A DNA stretch of 64,000 nt from Anaerolineales bacterium (GTDB lineage Bacteria; Chloroflexota; Anaerolineae; Anaerolineales; Villigracilaceae): NCBI GenBank assembly GCA_020060625.1, contig JAGUZU010000083.1, positions 1-64,000 on the forward strand, written 5' to 3'. How positions within the stretch are numbered: position 1 is the first letter of the stretch; each line of letters starts with the position of its first letter. Position numbers and translations under genes: made by a program. The notes under the pieces were generated by a model that was not told the origin of the DNA, did no database searches, and saw nothing but the letters and a program-made list of their open reading frames with translations. This document shows, piece after piece, positions 1 to 8,160 of this stretch.

Positions 1-426
1 ATTTTGCAGCGCATGCATCACATGCGAGAATTTGGATGGGTCGAACGCCGCCCGCTCGATGTCGTTCCCGCGAATGGACACGACGCTGGGAACGCCCAAA
101 TACTTCCCCGCATACACGCCGACAAATCCCGCCATCGGAAGAAAGTAAGCATGGATCAGGTCGAACGGCTCGCGTTTGTGTTCTTCTGCAATGAGTTCGA
201 ACCAAGCCGCCAGCGTATCGTCCACGCGCCTGCGCGCGCCGAAGCGCGTCACGTGGACTCTGCCCGAGCGTTGAGTCTGCTTGATGGTGGCTGGCAGGTT
301 GGAGGTCGGGGCGAAGAGGCGGGTGTCATGTCCAGCCGCGGCGAGTAACTCCCCCAATCGTCCTGCTGAGATTGCGAGACCGCCGATGTCTGGTGTATAC
401 TTTTCGGAAAGCAAGGCTATTTTCAT
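1..426 (-). CDS. Glycosyltransferase family 4, N-terminal part (cut by window edge)
   Basis: The reading frame is open on the minus strand from an ATG at 426 to the window edge, giving the first 142 residues of a longer protein. It begins with a Rossmann-type strand (MKIALLSEKYTPDIGG) followed by a helix containing AGRLGELLAAAGHD. This is the usual N-terminal GT-B domain of family 4 glycosyltransferases, where the Gly-rich turn lies near the acceptor site. Further on, 'FDLIHAYFLPMAG' and 'PSVVSIRGNDIE' match the conserved core strands and the RGxD/HGxD region of the family. It would transfer a sugar from a nucleotide donor to a lipid or polysaccharide acceptor at the cytoplasmic membrane face. 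The catalytic C-terminal domain lies outside the window, so donor and acceptor cannot be guessed. Confidence 0.8.
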   Translation of the reverse strand, partial: MKIALLSEKYTPDIGGLAISAGRLGELLAAAGHDTRLFAPTSNLPATIKQTQRSGRVHVTRFGARRRVDDTLAAWFELIAEEHKREPFDLIHAYFLPMAGFVGVYAGKYLGVPSVVSIRGNDIERAAFDPSKFSHVMHALQN

Positions 427-438
427 ATCTTTATTCCA

Positions 439-544
439 TGTCATTGCGAGCCGCAGGCGAAGCAATCTCCTCATTGAATATGGGATTGCTTCCCTTCGGC
501 AGGCTCAGGACAAGCGTCGGACTAAAGCCCTCCTCGCAATGACA
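439..544. repeat. Palindromic MITE-like repeat, TIR TGTCATTGCGAG
   Basis: Twelve bases at 439-450 (TGTCATTGCGAG) recur exactly inverted at 533-544. Inside, 'GCAATCTCC' and 'GGGATTGCTTC' form a second, imperfect pair. The element fills the gap between the glycosyltransferase and the small cysteine-rich gene. A related element with TATGTCGTTGCGAGG ends lies at 57113-57229, and a more distant one at 51737-51821. It has no coding capacity of its own. Confidence 0.8.
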
Positions 545-556
545 TCAGAGGTCCTT

Positions 557-838
557 ATGGCTGAACAATGCGAAATGATCATCGGTTATCTGGTGCCGCA
601 CCAGTGCGAAAACCCGTCGTTGGGGAAGTGTGTGAAGTGCGGGCGCGGGTATTGCGACGAGCATACCAACCAGACGCGGGAGGGGCGCGTGTGCCTCGCC
701 TGCCAGCAGGGACTTGAGATGCCCGTCGCCCTGCCGATTGCCGCCGCTTTGTTCACTCCGAACGATCTCGATACCTTTGGAAGAGCCAGCATGTGGGACG
801 ATAACGACAGCGGGGACATGTTTTCGGATTTGAGTTAA
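557..838 (+). CDS. Small cysteine/histidine-rich (B-box-like) protein
   Basis: This 93-residue protein starts at the ATG at 557, six bases after AGAGG. The frame runs open further upstream, but that part lies in the palindromic repeat and is unlikely to be translated. Residues 13-45 hold a dense set of likely metal ligands: HQC, CVKCG, YCDEHT and CLAC. The spacing resembles a B-box or zinc-ribbon finger. The rest is a short tail with an acidic end (DDNDSGD). In Chloroflexota such fingers often precede membrane domains, but none is present here. A metal-binding or protein-contact role is the most that can be said; no function is assigned. Confidence 0.65.
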   Translation: MAEQCEMIIGYLVPHQCENPSLGKCVKCGRGYCDEHTNQTREGRVCLACQQGLEMPVALPIAAALFTPNDLDTFGRASMWDDNDSGDMFSDLS

Positions 839-843
839 ATTCC

Positions 844-918
844 TTAAACACGAAGGACACGAAGTACACCAAGGTTTAAGATCAAAAAGATTTAATCCTT
901 CGTGACCTTTGTGTTTAA
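844..918. repeat. Inverted repeat of the 'cacgaag' type
   Basis: TTAAACAC at 844-851 pairs with GTGTTTAA at 911-918. The inner segments carry ACGAAGGACACGAAG on one side and CCTTCGTGACCTTTG on the other, so the whole element folds as an imperfect hairpin. It lies between two convergent genes and reaches the stop codon of the radical SAM gene at 915. It may serve as a transcription barrier, but no U-tract follows. Confidence 0.6.
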
Positions 919-1979
919 TAAGGACCTATCGTCTCCCAAATCTCTTTATTCTCATCTATAAAATCATCGCAGCGCGCGCACGGCTTGAGCGCGGGCGGGT
1001 GCATGTTCAGGCGGATTTGGCGATACGAAGCGCCTTCCCAAATTTCCTTGAACGATTGATGGATGATGTTGCCAAGCGGGGGGATTTTCTCGCGCGTCAT
1101 GCAGCAGACGTAGACATTGCCGTTGAAATCAATCAGCGTATGCGTCCACGGCGCGTAGCAGGGATGTGTGTCGTAGAAGCCGAATGCGTATCTGCCCGCG
1201 CGTCCCAAGCGGACCTCGGACTCGTCTCGCCCAAATGGAAAAGCGTTTTCATCCGAAACGATCAGCCCCAATTCGAGCGCGCGTTCGGCGATGCGCGGCG
1301 CGATCTCTTCGTTGAACTTGGCAATGTCCTTCTTCCGCATCGAAAGAATTTCACCGCAATGGTCATCCACAGGGATCAGGTTGATCCCGTCCGCGCCGAG
1401 TTCGTGCGCCAGGTCTGGGAGCGTGGCGAGCGTCACGTAGTTTGTGCGGCTGACCACGGTGTTGATGCGGATGGACAGTTTGCCTTTGTGTTTGTAGCGG
1501 CGGAAGAGTTCGACTGCTTTCGTTGTCGCTTTGAATGCGCCTTCCACGCCGCGGATCTTCTCGTGCATCTTGCGGATGGGCGAGTCAATGGAAACGTTCA
1601 CCCCACGCAGACCCGCCTCCACCAGCCGCTTGGCTTTCTCTTTTGTGATGAGCGTTCCGTTGGTGGTCATGGTGACTTTGATGCCAAGTGAAGACGCTAA
1701 TTCTACAAAGTCGGGAATCTGCGGTCGCAGCATCGGCTCGCCGCCTGAGATGTGAATTTTCTGAGTGCCTATCTCCGCCAGTTCAGTGATGACCTCCTTG
1801 AACCTCTCCGCGCTGACGGGCGGTTCGCGCGTCTCGCGCCAGTGATTGCACATCTCGCATTTTAGGTTGCAGCCGTAAAAAACCTTGAACTTGACGTACA
1901 GCGGCTTGTACGGGCGCGCGTTTAGGACGGCAAGTTTGAGGTCTTCTTTTTCTTCGGCGATTGTTTTGGGGTTATGCAT
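915..1979 (-). CDS. Radical SAM/SPASM domain protein
   Basis: The 354-residue protein starts at the ATG at 1979; the frame is open upstream but that would overlap the neighbouring gene. Near residue 35 is the [4Fe-4S] motif CNLKCEMC (CxxxCxxC), which binds the cluster that cleaves S-adenosylmethionine. It is followed by a 'SGGEPMLR' motif that contacts SAM. The C-terminal third has cysteines in the SPASM/twitch pattern: PCYAPW, VYVCCMT and PCARCDDF, likely auxiliary-cluster ligands. Family members modify peptides, complete cofactors or act on carbohydrates. No precursor peptide is visible nearby, and the adjacent glycosyltransferase hints at cell-surface chemistry, but the substrate is unknown. 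Confidence 0.88.
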   Translation of the reverse strand: MHNPKTIAEEKEDLKLAVLNARPYKPLYVKFKVFYGCNLKCEMCNHWRETREPPVSAERFKEVITELAEIGTQKIHISGGEPMLRPQIPDFVELASSLGIKVTMTTNGTLITKEKAKRLVEAGLRGVNVSIDSPIRKMHEKIRGVEGAFKATTKAVELFRRYKHKGKLSIRINTVVSRTNYVTLATLPDLAHELGADGINLIPVDDHCGEILSMRKKDIAKFNEEIAPRIAERALELGLIVSDENAFPFGRDESEVRLGRAGRYAFGFYDTHPCYAPWTHTLIDFNGNVYVCCMTREKIPPLGNIIHQSFKEIWEGASYRQIRLNMHPPALKPCARCDDFIDENKEIWETIGPY

Positions 1980-2007
1980 TTCTAAAGATGAGCAGGAGGT
2001 TTTCAGT

Positions 2008-2655
2008 TTAACGCTTGAATCTCTTGATCCGATTCTGAATATCAGATAAAACACTCTTGATCTCCGCCAAATCTTTTTCATTCACATGTTTGGATAAGTC
2101 ACTCAGCAAAGCACCCACGTTTGGTTGGTAATAATGGAGCAAAGAGGCAATGTCGTTTTCGTAAATACCAACTCTAGCGAAATTCCCCTGTCGGTATAGG
2201 GAGGGGAGGGCGTACAGTTTCAGCAATAAGAGACCTTCCACAGTTGCCAGCGGAATGTTTCGATCAAGGAATTTTTCCACTTTTGAATAGCCGCTGTGGA
2301 CTTTTTTGAACAGCGGATTTTTTGTCAGCAGGATGTCAATTTGCAGTTCGTCGTATTTCGCGCGGGCAAAGTACATGTCCCGCTTGATAATCTTGAGTTC
2401 GGGCAGTTGCTCCAGTGAGGAGACTGTCATGAGCAGTTCGAGGATTTGGCTGTTCCGTCCATCAATGTAACAAAGGGTTGTAATGTCCCCGGTAAGCGCG
2501 TAGTCAATATTCCGTTTTTCGAGAATGTCAAACAAACTCTGAACAGCCTGAAACAAAGGGTCTGAATGTACAATATCACCAACCCAGTTTTTGACATTGA
2601 ACACGACCGCATTGCGGATCACATTTCCAATTTGGGCGCTGCTCTGAATGGTCAT
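2008..2655 (-). CDS. Nucleotidyltransferase-like protein of unknown role
   Basis: A 215-residue soluble protein starting at the ATG at 2655. The central part reads 'RNIDYALTGDITTLCYIDGRNSQILELLM', followed by 'YDELQIDILLTKNPLF' and 'VEGLLLLKLYAL'. This order (Gly-containing helix, an R-x-x-x-D/E-like element, an xDxL strand, then a helix with LLxLK) resembles the minimal nucleotidyltransferase fold of AbiEii-like and MNT proteins. The usual GGxA and DxD residues are weak or changed (GDIT, QID). No HEPN or AbiEi partner lies beside it, so an antitoxin or toxin role has no support from context. It is placed divergently from the EamA transporter gene. Confidence 0.55.
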   Translation of the reverse strand: MTIQSSAQIGNVIRNAVVFNVKNWVGDIVHSDPLFQAVQSLFDILEKRNIDYALTGDITTLCYIDGRNSQILELLMTVSSLEQLPELKIIKRDMYFARAKYDELQIDILLTKNPLFKKVHSGYSKVEKFLDRNIPLATVEGLLLLKLYALPSLYRQGNFARVGIYENDIASLLHYYQPNVGALLSDLSKHVNEKDLAEIKSVLSDIQNRIKRFKR

Positions 2656-2721
2656 TGCGGGTTAAGTGTAGCATAAAATCAAGGCTGAAAGTGACAGCCG
2701 CTTAGGCGGTTAGATATACAG

Positions 2722-2735
2722 TAAAATCCATCCCA
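2722..2735 (+). promoter_or_regulatory. -10 box seven bases before the EamA start (leaderless candidate)
   Basis: TAAAAT at 2722-2727 is followed by seven bases and the ATG at 2735, leaving no space for a ribosome binding site. A transcript would begin at or next to the A of ATG. The same spacing is seen before tkt and the membrane protein at 39829. Confidence 0.5.
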
Positions 2736-3658
2736 TGCGCTTAAAAGCTGATATCACTCTCTTCATTATCTCCATCATTTGGGGCTCTGCCTTTGTTGCC
2801 CAACGTATTGCCGGGCAGGTCGGCAGTGTCTACATCTTCAATGGTCTTCGTTATTTGCTGGCGGCGCTGGTTGTCCTCCCGTTTGCTCTCCGCGCAGGTC
2901 GGGTTTATAGCCCGACACGTCAGGCTGCAAGCCTGACCTACATGAGCCGCGAACAATATAAATGGATGTCCATTGCAGGCTTCTTCCTTTTCCTCGGCAG
3001 CGCGCTCCAACAGGCGGGTATGCAGTACACCACAGCGGGCAATGCGGGATTCATCACCAGCCTGTATGTCGTGCTGATTCCCATCCTGCTTTTTTTCTTT
3101 TGGGGCGAGAAGCCGCATTGGATGTTTATCGTCGCTGTAATACTGGCGATGACGGGCGCATTTCTTCTCTCCACTGGCGGGAAGTTTGACAAAATTCAAT
3201 TCGGCGACCTGCTTGAGATCATCGGCGCATTGTTTTGGGCGTTTCACGTCATCATCCTCGGAAAATACGCTTCGAACTTCGAGTCCATGTCCTTTTCGGC
3301 GGGGCAGTTGGTCGTCTGCGGATTGCTCAATCTTGGCGTGGGTCTTGTTGCCGAACCGATGCCCGTCTTCGATGCGAGTATGCTGTTTGCCATTGGCTAC
3401 ACTGCCTTCCTTTCGCTTGGCTTATGTTACACGCTCCAAGTTTGGGCGCAGCGGCACACGCCGCCCGCTGACGCGGCATTGATCCTCAGCCTCGAATCCG
3501 TATTCGCCGTTCTTTCGGGCTGGCTGCTGCTGGATGAAACCCTGATCGCGATCCAAATTATTGGCTGTGTGATGATCTTTGCGGCGGTCATGCTTTCCCA
3601 ATTCAAGGAATGGACATCAGGTACAATAGACGCAGACCACTTAGTGGAGGGTCGATGA
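2735..3658 (+). CDS. EamA/DMT-family transporter
   Basis: The 307-residue protein has about ten hydrophobic segments in two repeated halves, as in drug/metabolite transporters. It starts with 'ADITLFIISIIWGSAFVAQ', a typical EamA helix 1, and the second half carries 'GALFWAFHVIILGKYA' and 'LSLESVFAVLSGWLLLDE', both family hallmarks. It should export or import a small metabolite across the cytoplasmic membrane; the substrate cannot be read from sequence. A loop after helix 2 (about residues 54-73) is encoded by two hairpin repeats at 2898-2937 and is probably absent from relatives. The 3' end overlaps the lipid kinase start by four bases (ATGA), so the two are co-translated. Confidence 0.88.
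   Translation: MRLKADITLFIISIIWGSAFVAQRIAGQVGSVYIFNGLRYLLAALVVLPFALRAGRVYSPTRQAASLTYMSREQYKWMSIAGFFLFLGSALQQAGMQYTTAGNAGFITSLYVVLIPILLFFFWGEKPHWMFIVAVILAMTGAFLLSTGGKFDKIQFGDLLEIIGALFWAFHVIILGKYASNFESMSFSAGQLVVCGLLNLGVGLVAEPMPVFDASMLFAIGYTAFLSLGLCYTLQVWAQRHTPPADAALILSLESVFAVLSGWLLLDETLIAIQIIGCVMIFAAVMLSQFKEWTSGTIDADHLVEGR
2898..2937. repeat. Two hairpin repeats in frame inside the EamA gene
   Basis: GTCGGG (2898-2903) pairs with CCCGAC (2911-2916), and GTCAGGCT (2919-2926) pairs with AGCCTGAC (2930-2937). They lie back to back within the coding region and encode about 14 residues of a loop between membrane helices without breaking the frame. Confidence 0.75.
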
Positions 3659-4560
3659 CCGCAAAAGTTATTCTCAACCCGTATTCCAACCGTTGGAACT
3701 CCAGGGCGCGTTGGCCCGAAGCCGAGGCGGCGCTCAAAGCTGCAGGCGTAGACTTTGAGGTAGTCGTCTCTGACAGAAAAGGCGCAGTGATGGGGCTGGC
3801 GGAACAAGCCGCCCGGGATGGCTTTTCCCCGATCATTGCCGCAGGCGGCGACGGCACCATCGGCGAAACTGTCAACGGCATGGCGCGCGCGGCAGGCTCG
3901 ATGGACAAGCCGATTGGCCCGCTGGGTATCATACCGCTTGGGTCAGCGAATGACCTGGTCGTCAACCTCGGTCTCCCCAAAGACTTGAACGAAGCCGCCA
4001 GAGTCATAGCGGCAGGCAAGACCGACCTGATAGACGTTGGTAAATGCAACGACCATTTTTTCGTCAACAACTCCGCGGCGGGGCTTGAGCCGTATTCAAC
4101 TGCCAAACAGGAGCAGATTCATTGGATCAAAGGAATTGGACGGTATTTGGTTTCAGCCATTCAAGCCATTATGGATAAGCCCGAATGGAACGCCAAATTG
4201 GAATGGGATGGCGGTTCGTTCAATGGACCTTTGTCTTTGGTCTCCGTCGGCAATACCCGTCTCACCGGAGGCGTTTTCTACATGGCTCCCCATGCCGACC
4301 CGCGCGATGGCAAATTGACCTTTAGTTATGGCTACCGCAGCACACGCCTTGGTCTCTTCCTGACACTGCCTCGCACCATGAAGCCCGATAAAGGCTCCTT
4401 CATTGAAATGGAAGGCGTATACGAAGAACATTGCACCCGCCTGTCCATCGAATTGGATAAACCGTCTCCCGCTCAAACGGATGGGGAATTGTTTCCCGAG
4501 TGGATATCTTCGTTCAAATACGAGATTTTCCCCAAACGATTGCAGATTCTTCTTTCCTGA
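3655..4560 (+). CDS. Diacylglycerol/sphingosine kinase-family lipid kinase
   Basis: This 301-residue protein starts at the ATG at 3655, four bases after GGAGG, and overlaps the transporter stop codon. The N-terminal domain has the DAGK catalytic signature: 'ILNPYSN' near residue 7, then 'IIAAGGDGTIGETVNG' around residue 63, with the GGDGT nucleotide-binding loop, and 'LGIIPLGSANDLV', the GT/SANDxA-like element. The second half contains 'FVNNSAAGLE' and 'YMAPHADPRDGKLTF', as in YegS/BmrU relatives. It should phosphorylate a membrane lipid such as diacylglycerol with ATP, recycling it to phosphatidate. The exact lipid is uncertain. The acetyltransferase gene follows with a one-base overlap. Confidence 0.9.
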   Translation: MTAKVILNPYSNRWNSRARWPEAEAALKAAGVDFEVVVSDRKGAVMGLAEQAARDGFSPIIAAGGDGTIGETVNGMARAAGSMDKPIGPLGIIPLGSANDLVVNLGLPKDLNEAARVIAAGKTDLIDVGKCNDHFFVNNSAAGLEPYSTAKQEQIHWIKGIGRYLVSAIQAIMDKPEWNAKLEWDGGSFNGPLSLVSVGNTRLTGGVFYMAPHADPRDGKLTFSYGYRSTRLGLFLTLPRTMKPDKGSFIEMEGVYEEHCTRLSIELDKPSPAQTDGELFPEWISSFKYEIFPKRLQILLS

Positions 4561-5144
4561 TGGAAACTCTCGATCTTTCCTTTCATCCGCTTACGCAAAA
4601 GCTCTGGCGTGATTTTGAAATTCTCTTCGGCGAGCGCGGCGCGTGCGGCGGGTGCTGGTGCATGTTTTGGAAACTGCGCGGCAAAGCCTTCGATGAAAAC
4701 AAAGGTGACGGGAACCGGCAAATGCAAAAGTCCATGGTGGATGCGAAGGTCGTCCCCGGCTTGTTGGCATATTCCGAGGGTTATCCCGTTGGGTGGGTGG
4801 CGGTCGAGCCGCGCAGCCAATATCCCAAACTGACTCATTCGCGCGTCCTCAAACCGGTGGACGATCAGGAGGTTTGGTCTATCACGTGCCTGTTCGTGGA
4901 GAAGAAACATCGCCGCATGGGAATCGCCGTCGAGTTAATCAAAGCCGCGGTCGTGCATGCAGGCAGGAGCGGAGGAGGAATCGTCGAAGGCTATCCGATT
5001 GAAACGCGAAAAAATGAGCCGCCTCCCTTCATCTTCACCGGGACCGCGTCCGCGTTTCGTCAGGCGGGCTTCACCGAAGTCGCGCGTCGTTCTCCCACCC
5101 GCCCAATCTTCCGATTTATCATCAATCATGTTGCGCAATTGTAG
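4560..5144 (+). CDS. GNAT-family N-acetyltransferase
   Basis: The 194-residue protein starts at 4560 in a TGATG overlap with the lipid kinase. It carries a GNAT core: strand 'VWSITCLFVEKKHRRMGIAVELIKAAVVHA' with the R/Q-x-x-G-x-G/A acetyl-CoA loop as RRMGIA, near residues 118-124. The N-terminal part 'RGACGGCWCMFW' with three clustered cysteines is seen in a subgroup annotated as GNAT proteins of unknown substrate. It transfers an acetyl group from acetyl-CoA to an amine, but the acceptor is unknown. It is probably co-expressed with the transporter and lipid kinase. Confidence 0.82.
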   Translation: METLDLSFHPLTQKLWRDFEILFGERGACGGCWCMFWKLRGKAFDENKGDGNRQMQKSMVDAKVVPGLLAYSEGYPVGWVAVEPRSQYPKLTHSRVLKPVDDQEVWSITCLFVEKKHRRMGIAVELIKAAVVHAGRSGGGIVEGYPIETRKNEPPPFIFTGTASAFRQAGFTEVARRSPTRPIFRFIINHVAQL

Positions 5145-5151
5145 AGTTTTC

Positions 5152-5222
5152 ACCACAGAGAACACGGAGTCCACAGAGATTCTTAAGAGGGTTTTCTCCG
5201 TGATCTTTGTGGACTCTGTGGT
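5152..5222. repeat. Inverted repeat of the 'ccacagag' type
   Basis: ACCACAGAG at 5152-5160 pairs with CTCTGTGGT at 5214-5222. The inner words 'CGGAGTCCACAGAG' and 'CTTTGTGGACTC' extend the imperfect hairpin. It fills the 90-base gap after the acetyltransferase gene. The design (two or more alternating short words, inverted in the second half) matches the element at 844-918 with different words. Confidence 0.65.
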
Positions 5223-5234
5223 AAAGCCGCTCAA

Positions 5235-6479
5235 ATGAATTTCCAGCCGCCCTCTAAATCGTTGACATCGCGCGATTATCAATTCATCGCGCTGGCTGTG
5301 ATTCTTTTTCTCATCATCTCCGCCGCGTTGGTGTATGCCAACCGCTCGCTCCCAAAAGGCGGCGGCGATTTTCTCGCGCATTGGGCAGGCGCGCGCGGTT
5401 ATCTCTTTGAACAGGTTGACCCATACAGCGGACAAATCCCAGCGCGCGTACAGGAGCTGGTGTATGACGGCGCGGTGAAACCGGGGGATGATCCCTACAT
5501 TTTGGATACGCCCTTTCATCTGCTCCTGCTTTATTTTCCCTTTTCGCTTCTCACTGACCCGCAGCTTGCCCGCGCGATTTATACCTTGATCCTCGAACTG
5601 GCTTTGTTCGCGCTTGCCATCCTCAGCCTGCGCCTCACGGATTGGGAAGCGCCGCGCTATTTCGTTTTTCTTTTTATTATTTTTTGCTTCTTCAATTTTT
5701 ATACCTTTCAAGCCATTCTTGAAGCCAGCCCTGTTTTGTTGCTTGGCTTGATCTACGCAGGAATTTTGCTTGCCCTGCGCGCCGAACAGGATGAACTCGT
5801 CGGGGCGCTGCTGGCGGTTTCGATGTATTACTGGGAGGTCGGCTTGCCCTTCCTTGCGTTGGTGGCATGGCGTTCCTATAAAGAAGGACGTACCCGCGTG
5901 CTGGCGGGCTTTTTTATGGTGTCGTTCCTGCTGCTGGCAATCTCCTTTCTTTTATACGTCAACTGGATCATCCCCTGGCTCCGCGCGGGGATGAATAATC
6001 TTCGCGCCGATTTTGGCTATTCCATCCGCGCCGCCTTTCTCGATCTTTTCCCGTCTTATGGCGGGGCGCTTGGGTGGGTCTTCATCGGAATCTTGGTGGT
6101 TGCGCTTGGTTATGAAATGAGCGCCGCGCACAACGCCGATTTCCGCAGGTTTTACTGGGCGGCTTGTCTTTCGATTGCCGCCGCGCCCTTGCTCGGTTTC
6201 CGCACGGAGATGGAGCACCTTGCCGCGCTGGTCATCCCGCTGGCGCTGGTCTTCGCCGTTATCCATGACCGTTGGCATCGCATCCGTGACGGCTTGGTCG
6301 TTTTGGTTCTACTCCTCGTGCTTGCCTTCCCCTGGGTGGGGTATTTCTTCCCATTTATCTCGCAGGAGATCATCTTCCTCTTTCTTCCGCTTTTCACCGT
6401 CATAGCCTTGTACTGGCTTCGCTGGTGGGCGCTTCGTCCGCCGCGCGTCTGGGCAGACCTCGTTGCTCGTCAATCGTAA
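5235..6479 (+). CDS. Multi-spanning membrane protein, GT87-like (GT-C fold)
   Basis: A 414-residue protein with about ten hydrophobic helices. The first periplasmic loop contains 'GGGDFLAHWAGARGYLFEQVDPYS', which matches the D-x-x-x-(Y/H)-W-x-G-A-R-x-x-x-x-G-x-x-P-Y pattern of GT87 polyprenyl-phosphate-mannose-dependent transferases. The likely catalytic acid is in GDF near residue 44. It would use a lipid-linked sugar outside the membrane to glycosylate a lipid or polymer. The C-terminal residues and the TAA stop fall in the short tandem repeat that begins at 6471. Two further large membrane glycosyltransferase-like genes follow on the same strand, so this is a surface-glycan group. Confidence 0.7.
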   Translation: MNFQPPSKSLTSRDYQFIALAVILFLIISAALVYANRSLPKGGGDFLAHWAGARGYLFEQVDPYSGQIPARVQELVYDGAVKPGDDPYILDTPFHLLLLYFPFSLLTDPQLARAIYTLILELALFALAILSLRLTDWEAPRYFVFLFIIFCFFNFYTFQAILEASPVLLLGLIYAGILLALRAEQDELVGALLAVSMYYWEVGLPFLALVAWRSYKEGRTRVLAGFFMVSFLLLAISFLLYVNWIIPWLRAGMNNLRADFGYSIRAAFLDLFPSYGGALGWVFIGILVVALGYEMSAAHNADFRRFYWAACLSIAAAPLLGFRTEMEHLAALVIPLALVFAVIHDRWHRIRDGLVVLVLLLVLAFPWVGYFFPFISQEIIFLFLPLFTVIALYWLRWWALRPPRVWADLVARQS

Positions 6480-6553
6480 ATCGTCAATCGCCAATCGTAA
6501 ATCGTCAATCGCCAATCGTAAATCGTAAATCGCCAATCGTAAATCGTAAATCG
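6471..6553. repeat. Tandem short-word repeat (AATCGTA / AATCGCC / AATCGTC)
   Basis: About 83 bases consist of seven-base words AATCGTA, AATCGTC and AATCGCC in irregular order. The element provides the last residues and the stop codon of the upstream gene and ends two bases before the next ATG at 6556, so no recognisable ribosome binding site is left for that gene. Confidence 0.8.
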
Positions 6554-6555
6554 AG

Positions 6556-8160
6556 ATGTCCCGCAAAACCTACCTCCTTCTCTTCCTCGCCGGTTTAATT
6601 CTTCCTTCCTTCTTTGCCTTCTTCCAGCCGACCCCCGGATACCTTGACTCAGCGTATTACTTCGCTGGCGGTATTCAACTCGCGGAGGGCAGGGGTTTTA
6701 CCGAACCTTACCTGTGGAACTACCTCGACGGAACGACGTCCCTTCCGCATCCTTCCCACACATACTGGATGCCGCTCGCTTCCATCCTCTCCGCCTTTGG
6801 CATGTGGGTGGCGGGTCAATCCACTTACGCCGCCGCGCGGATTCCATTCATCGTCATCGCTGCGCTGGTGGTTCCTGTCACTGCGGCGTTGGGATATGCC
6901 TTTTCTAAAAAACGGGATATTGCGCTTCTTGCGGCTGTCTTTTCCATCTTTTCCGTGTACAACTCTCCCTTCGTCGGTGTGACGGATAACTTCAGCCCCT
7001 TCATGTTGTTTGGCGGGCTGTATTTTCTCGCCGCTTCAAAGTTGATCGAAGACTCGTCGCAAAGAAAATACTGGTTCGCGCTCGGCGCGCTTTCAGGCTT
7101 GCTTGCCCTTTCCCGCAGCGACGGTCTGCTCTGGCTCGGCATGACCCTTCTTTTTATTCTGTACCGCTTCACACCCCACACTTCACTCTCCGCCAATCAC
7201 GCATTACGCATCGCGCATTACGTATCACGCATCACGCATCACGCATCACGCACATTCCTCCCCGTCTTCCTCGGCTTCCTGCTTATCATGTCACCCTGGT
7301 ATGCGCGGAACTTGTTCACATTTGGCACGTTCATGGCTCCCGGCGGAAGCCGCGCTCTCTGGCTCGAAAACTACGATCAGACCTTCATTTATCCGTCCGA
7401 TGCGCTCAGCCTGGAATCCTTCCTTGCCTATGGCTGGGAAAACATTCTCAAAGACAGGTTGTGGGCGCTCGGCATCAACCTCCAAAGCGGGTTTGCCGCG
7501 CATGGCGGGATCATTCTATTTCCGTTCATCGTGGCGGGCATCTTGTATCATCGAAGGGATGAGCGCGTCAAACTGGCGGTTATGGCGTGGTTGATTTTGT
7601 TTTTCGTCATGTCGTTCATCTTCCCGTTTGCGGGCGCGCGCGGAGCGTTCTTCCATGCGGGCGCGGCGCTCCAGCCGATGTGGTGGCTGCTTGCCCCGCT
7701 CGGTCTGGATGGGATTCTTCTGTCCCTGAGAAAAAGGAACTGGGGCAGCGACCAGACCAAAGTCTTGTTCCGAAGCGTGCTGGTCATGATCGCGGTCATC
7801 CTTACGTTCTATGTCGCTTATCTGCGCATGTTCGCGTTGGGATGGGGCGAGGGTGAAGCGGAGTATCCCGCCGTGGAGCAATTCCTGCTCGAAAATGGAA
7901 TCGAGCAGGGCGATGTGGTCATCGTTCGCAACGCGCCGGGGTATTACATTGCAGCGAGGCGTTCCGCCATTTCCATTCCATACGGCGGGACGGACACGAT
8001 CCTTGCCGTGGCGGAACAGTTCGATGCGGACTATTTGGTGTTGGAGCCGCAGGCGGCGCTTCCGCAAATAAAAAACTTACGGGACGCCCCCGAACAAAAC
8101 AGCGATTTTATTTTTCTTGGTGAAGTCAATGACACATACGTCTTCCGCATCATCCGCTGA
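6556..8160 (+). CDS. Membrane glycosyltransferase-like protein (GT39/PMT-like)
   Basis: A 534-residue protein with about eleven hydrophobic segments. The first loop after helix 1 holds 'TPGYLDSAYYFAGGIQLAEGRGFTEPYLW', with an acidic residue after the first helix and the GRGFTEPY stretch seen in dolichyl-phosphate-mannose-type transferases of bacteria. The C-terminal soluble part (about 430-534) ends in 'QFDADYLVLEPQAALPQIKNL', a small globular domain common in this group. It would act at the outer membrane face on lipid-linked sugars. Between two helices, residues near 213-232 are encoded by a CATCACG-type tandem repeat (7193-7252). No clear ribosome binding site precedes the ATG because the tandem repeat abuts it. 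It overlaps the next gene by 32 bases. Confidence 0.65.
   Translation: MSRKTYLLLFLAGLILPSFFAFFQPTPGYLDSAYYFAGGIQLAEGRGFTEPYLWNYLDGTTSLPHPSHTYWMPLASILSAFGMWVAGQSTYAAARIPFIVIAALVVPVTAALGYAFSKKRDIALLAAVFSIFSVYNSPFVGVTDNFSPFMLFGGLYFLAASKLIEDSSQRKYWFALGALSGLLALSRSDGLLWLGMTLLFILYRFTPHTSLSANHALRIAHYVSRITHHASRTFLPVFLGFLLIMSPWYARNLFTFGTFMAPGGSRALWLENYDQTFIYPSDALSLESFLAYGWENILKDRLWALGINLQSGFAAHGGIILFPFIVAGILYHRRDERVKLAVMAWLILFFVMSFIFPFAGARGAFFHAGAALQPMWWLLAPLGLDGILLSLRKRNWGSDQTKVLFRSVLVMIAVILTFYVAYLRMFALGWGEGEAEYPAVEQFLLENGIEQGDVVIVRNAPGYYIAARRSAISIPYGGTDTILAVAEQFDADYLVLEPQAALPQIKNLRDAPEQNSDFIFLGEVNDTYVFRIIR
7193..7252. repeat. In-frame 'cgcatcacg' tandem repeat inside a membrane protein gene
   Basis: Words ATCACGC, ATTACGC and ATCGCGC alternate over about 60 bases and stay in frame. 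They encode a His/Ser/Arg-rich linker that contains SRITHHA. The same heptapeptide is encoded, in the same frame, by a shorter copy in trpE at 52063-52083, and the same words occur between genes at 23593-23650. Confidence 0.8.

Noticed and set aside
281-556. Longer start for the small cysteine-rich protein
   Set aside because: The upstream part reads through the palindromic repeat and gives low-quality sequence; the ATG at 557 has its own ribosome binding site.
6471-7252. Possible CRISPR-like arrays at the short tandem repeats
   Set aside because: Units are 7-9 bases without unique spacers, and no cas genes are in the window.
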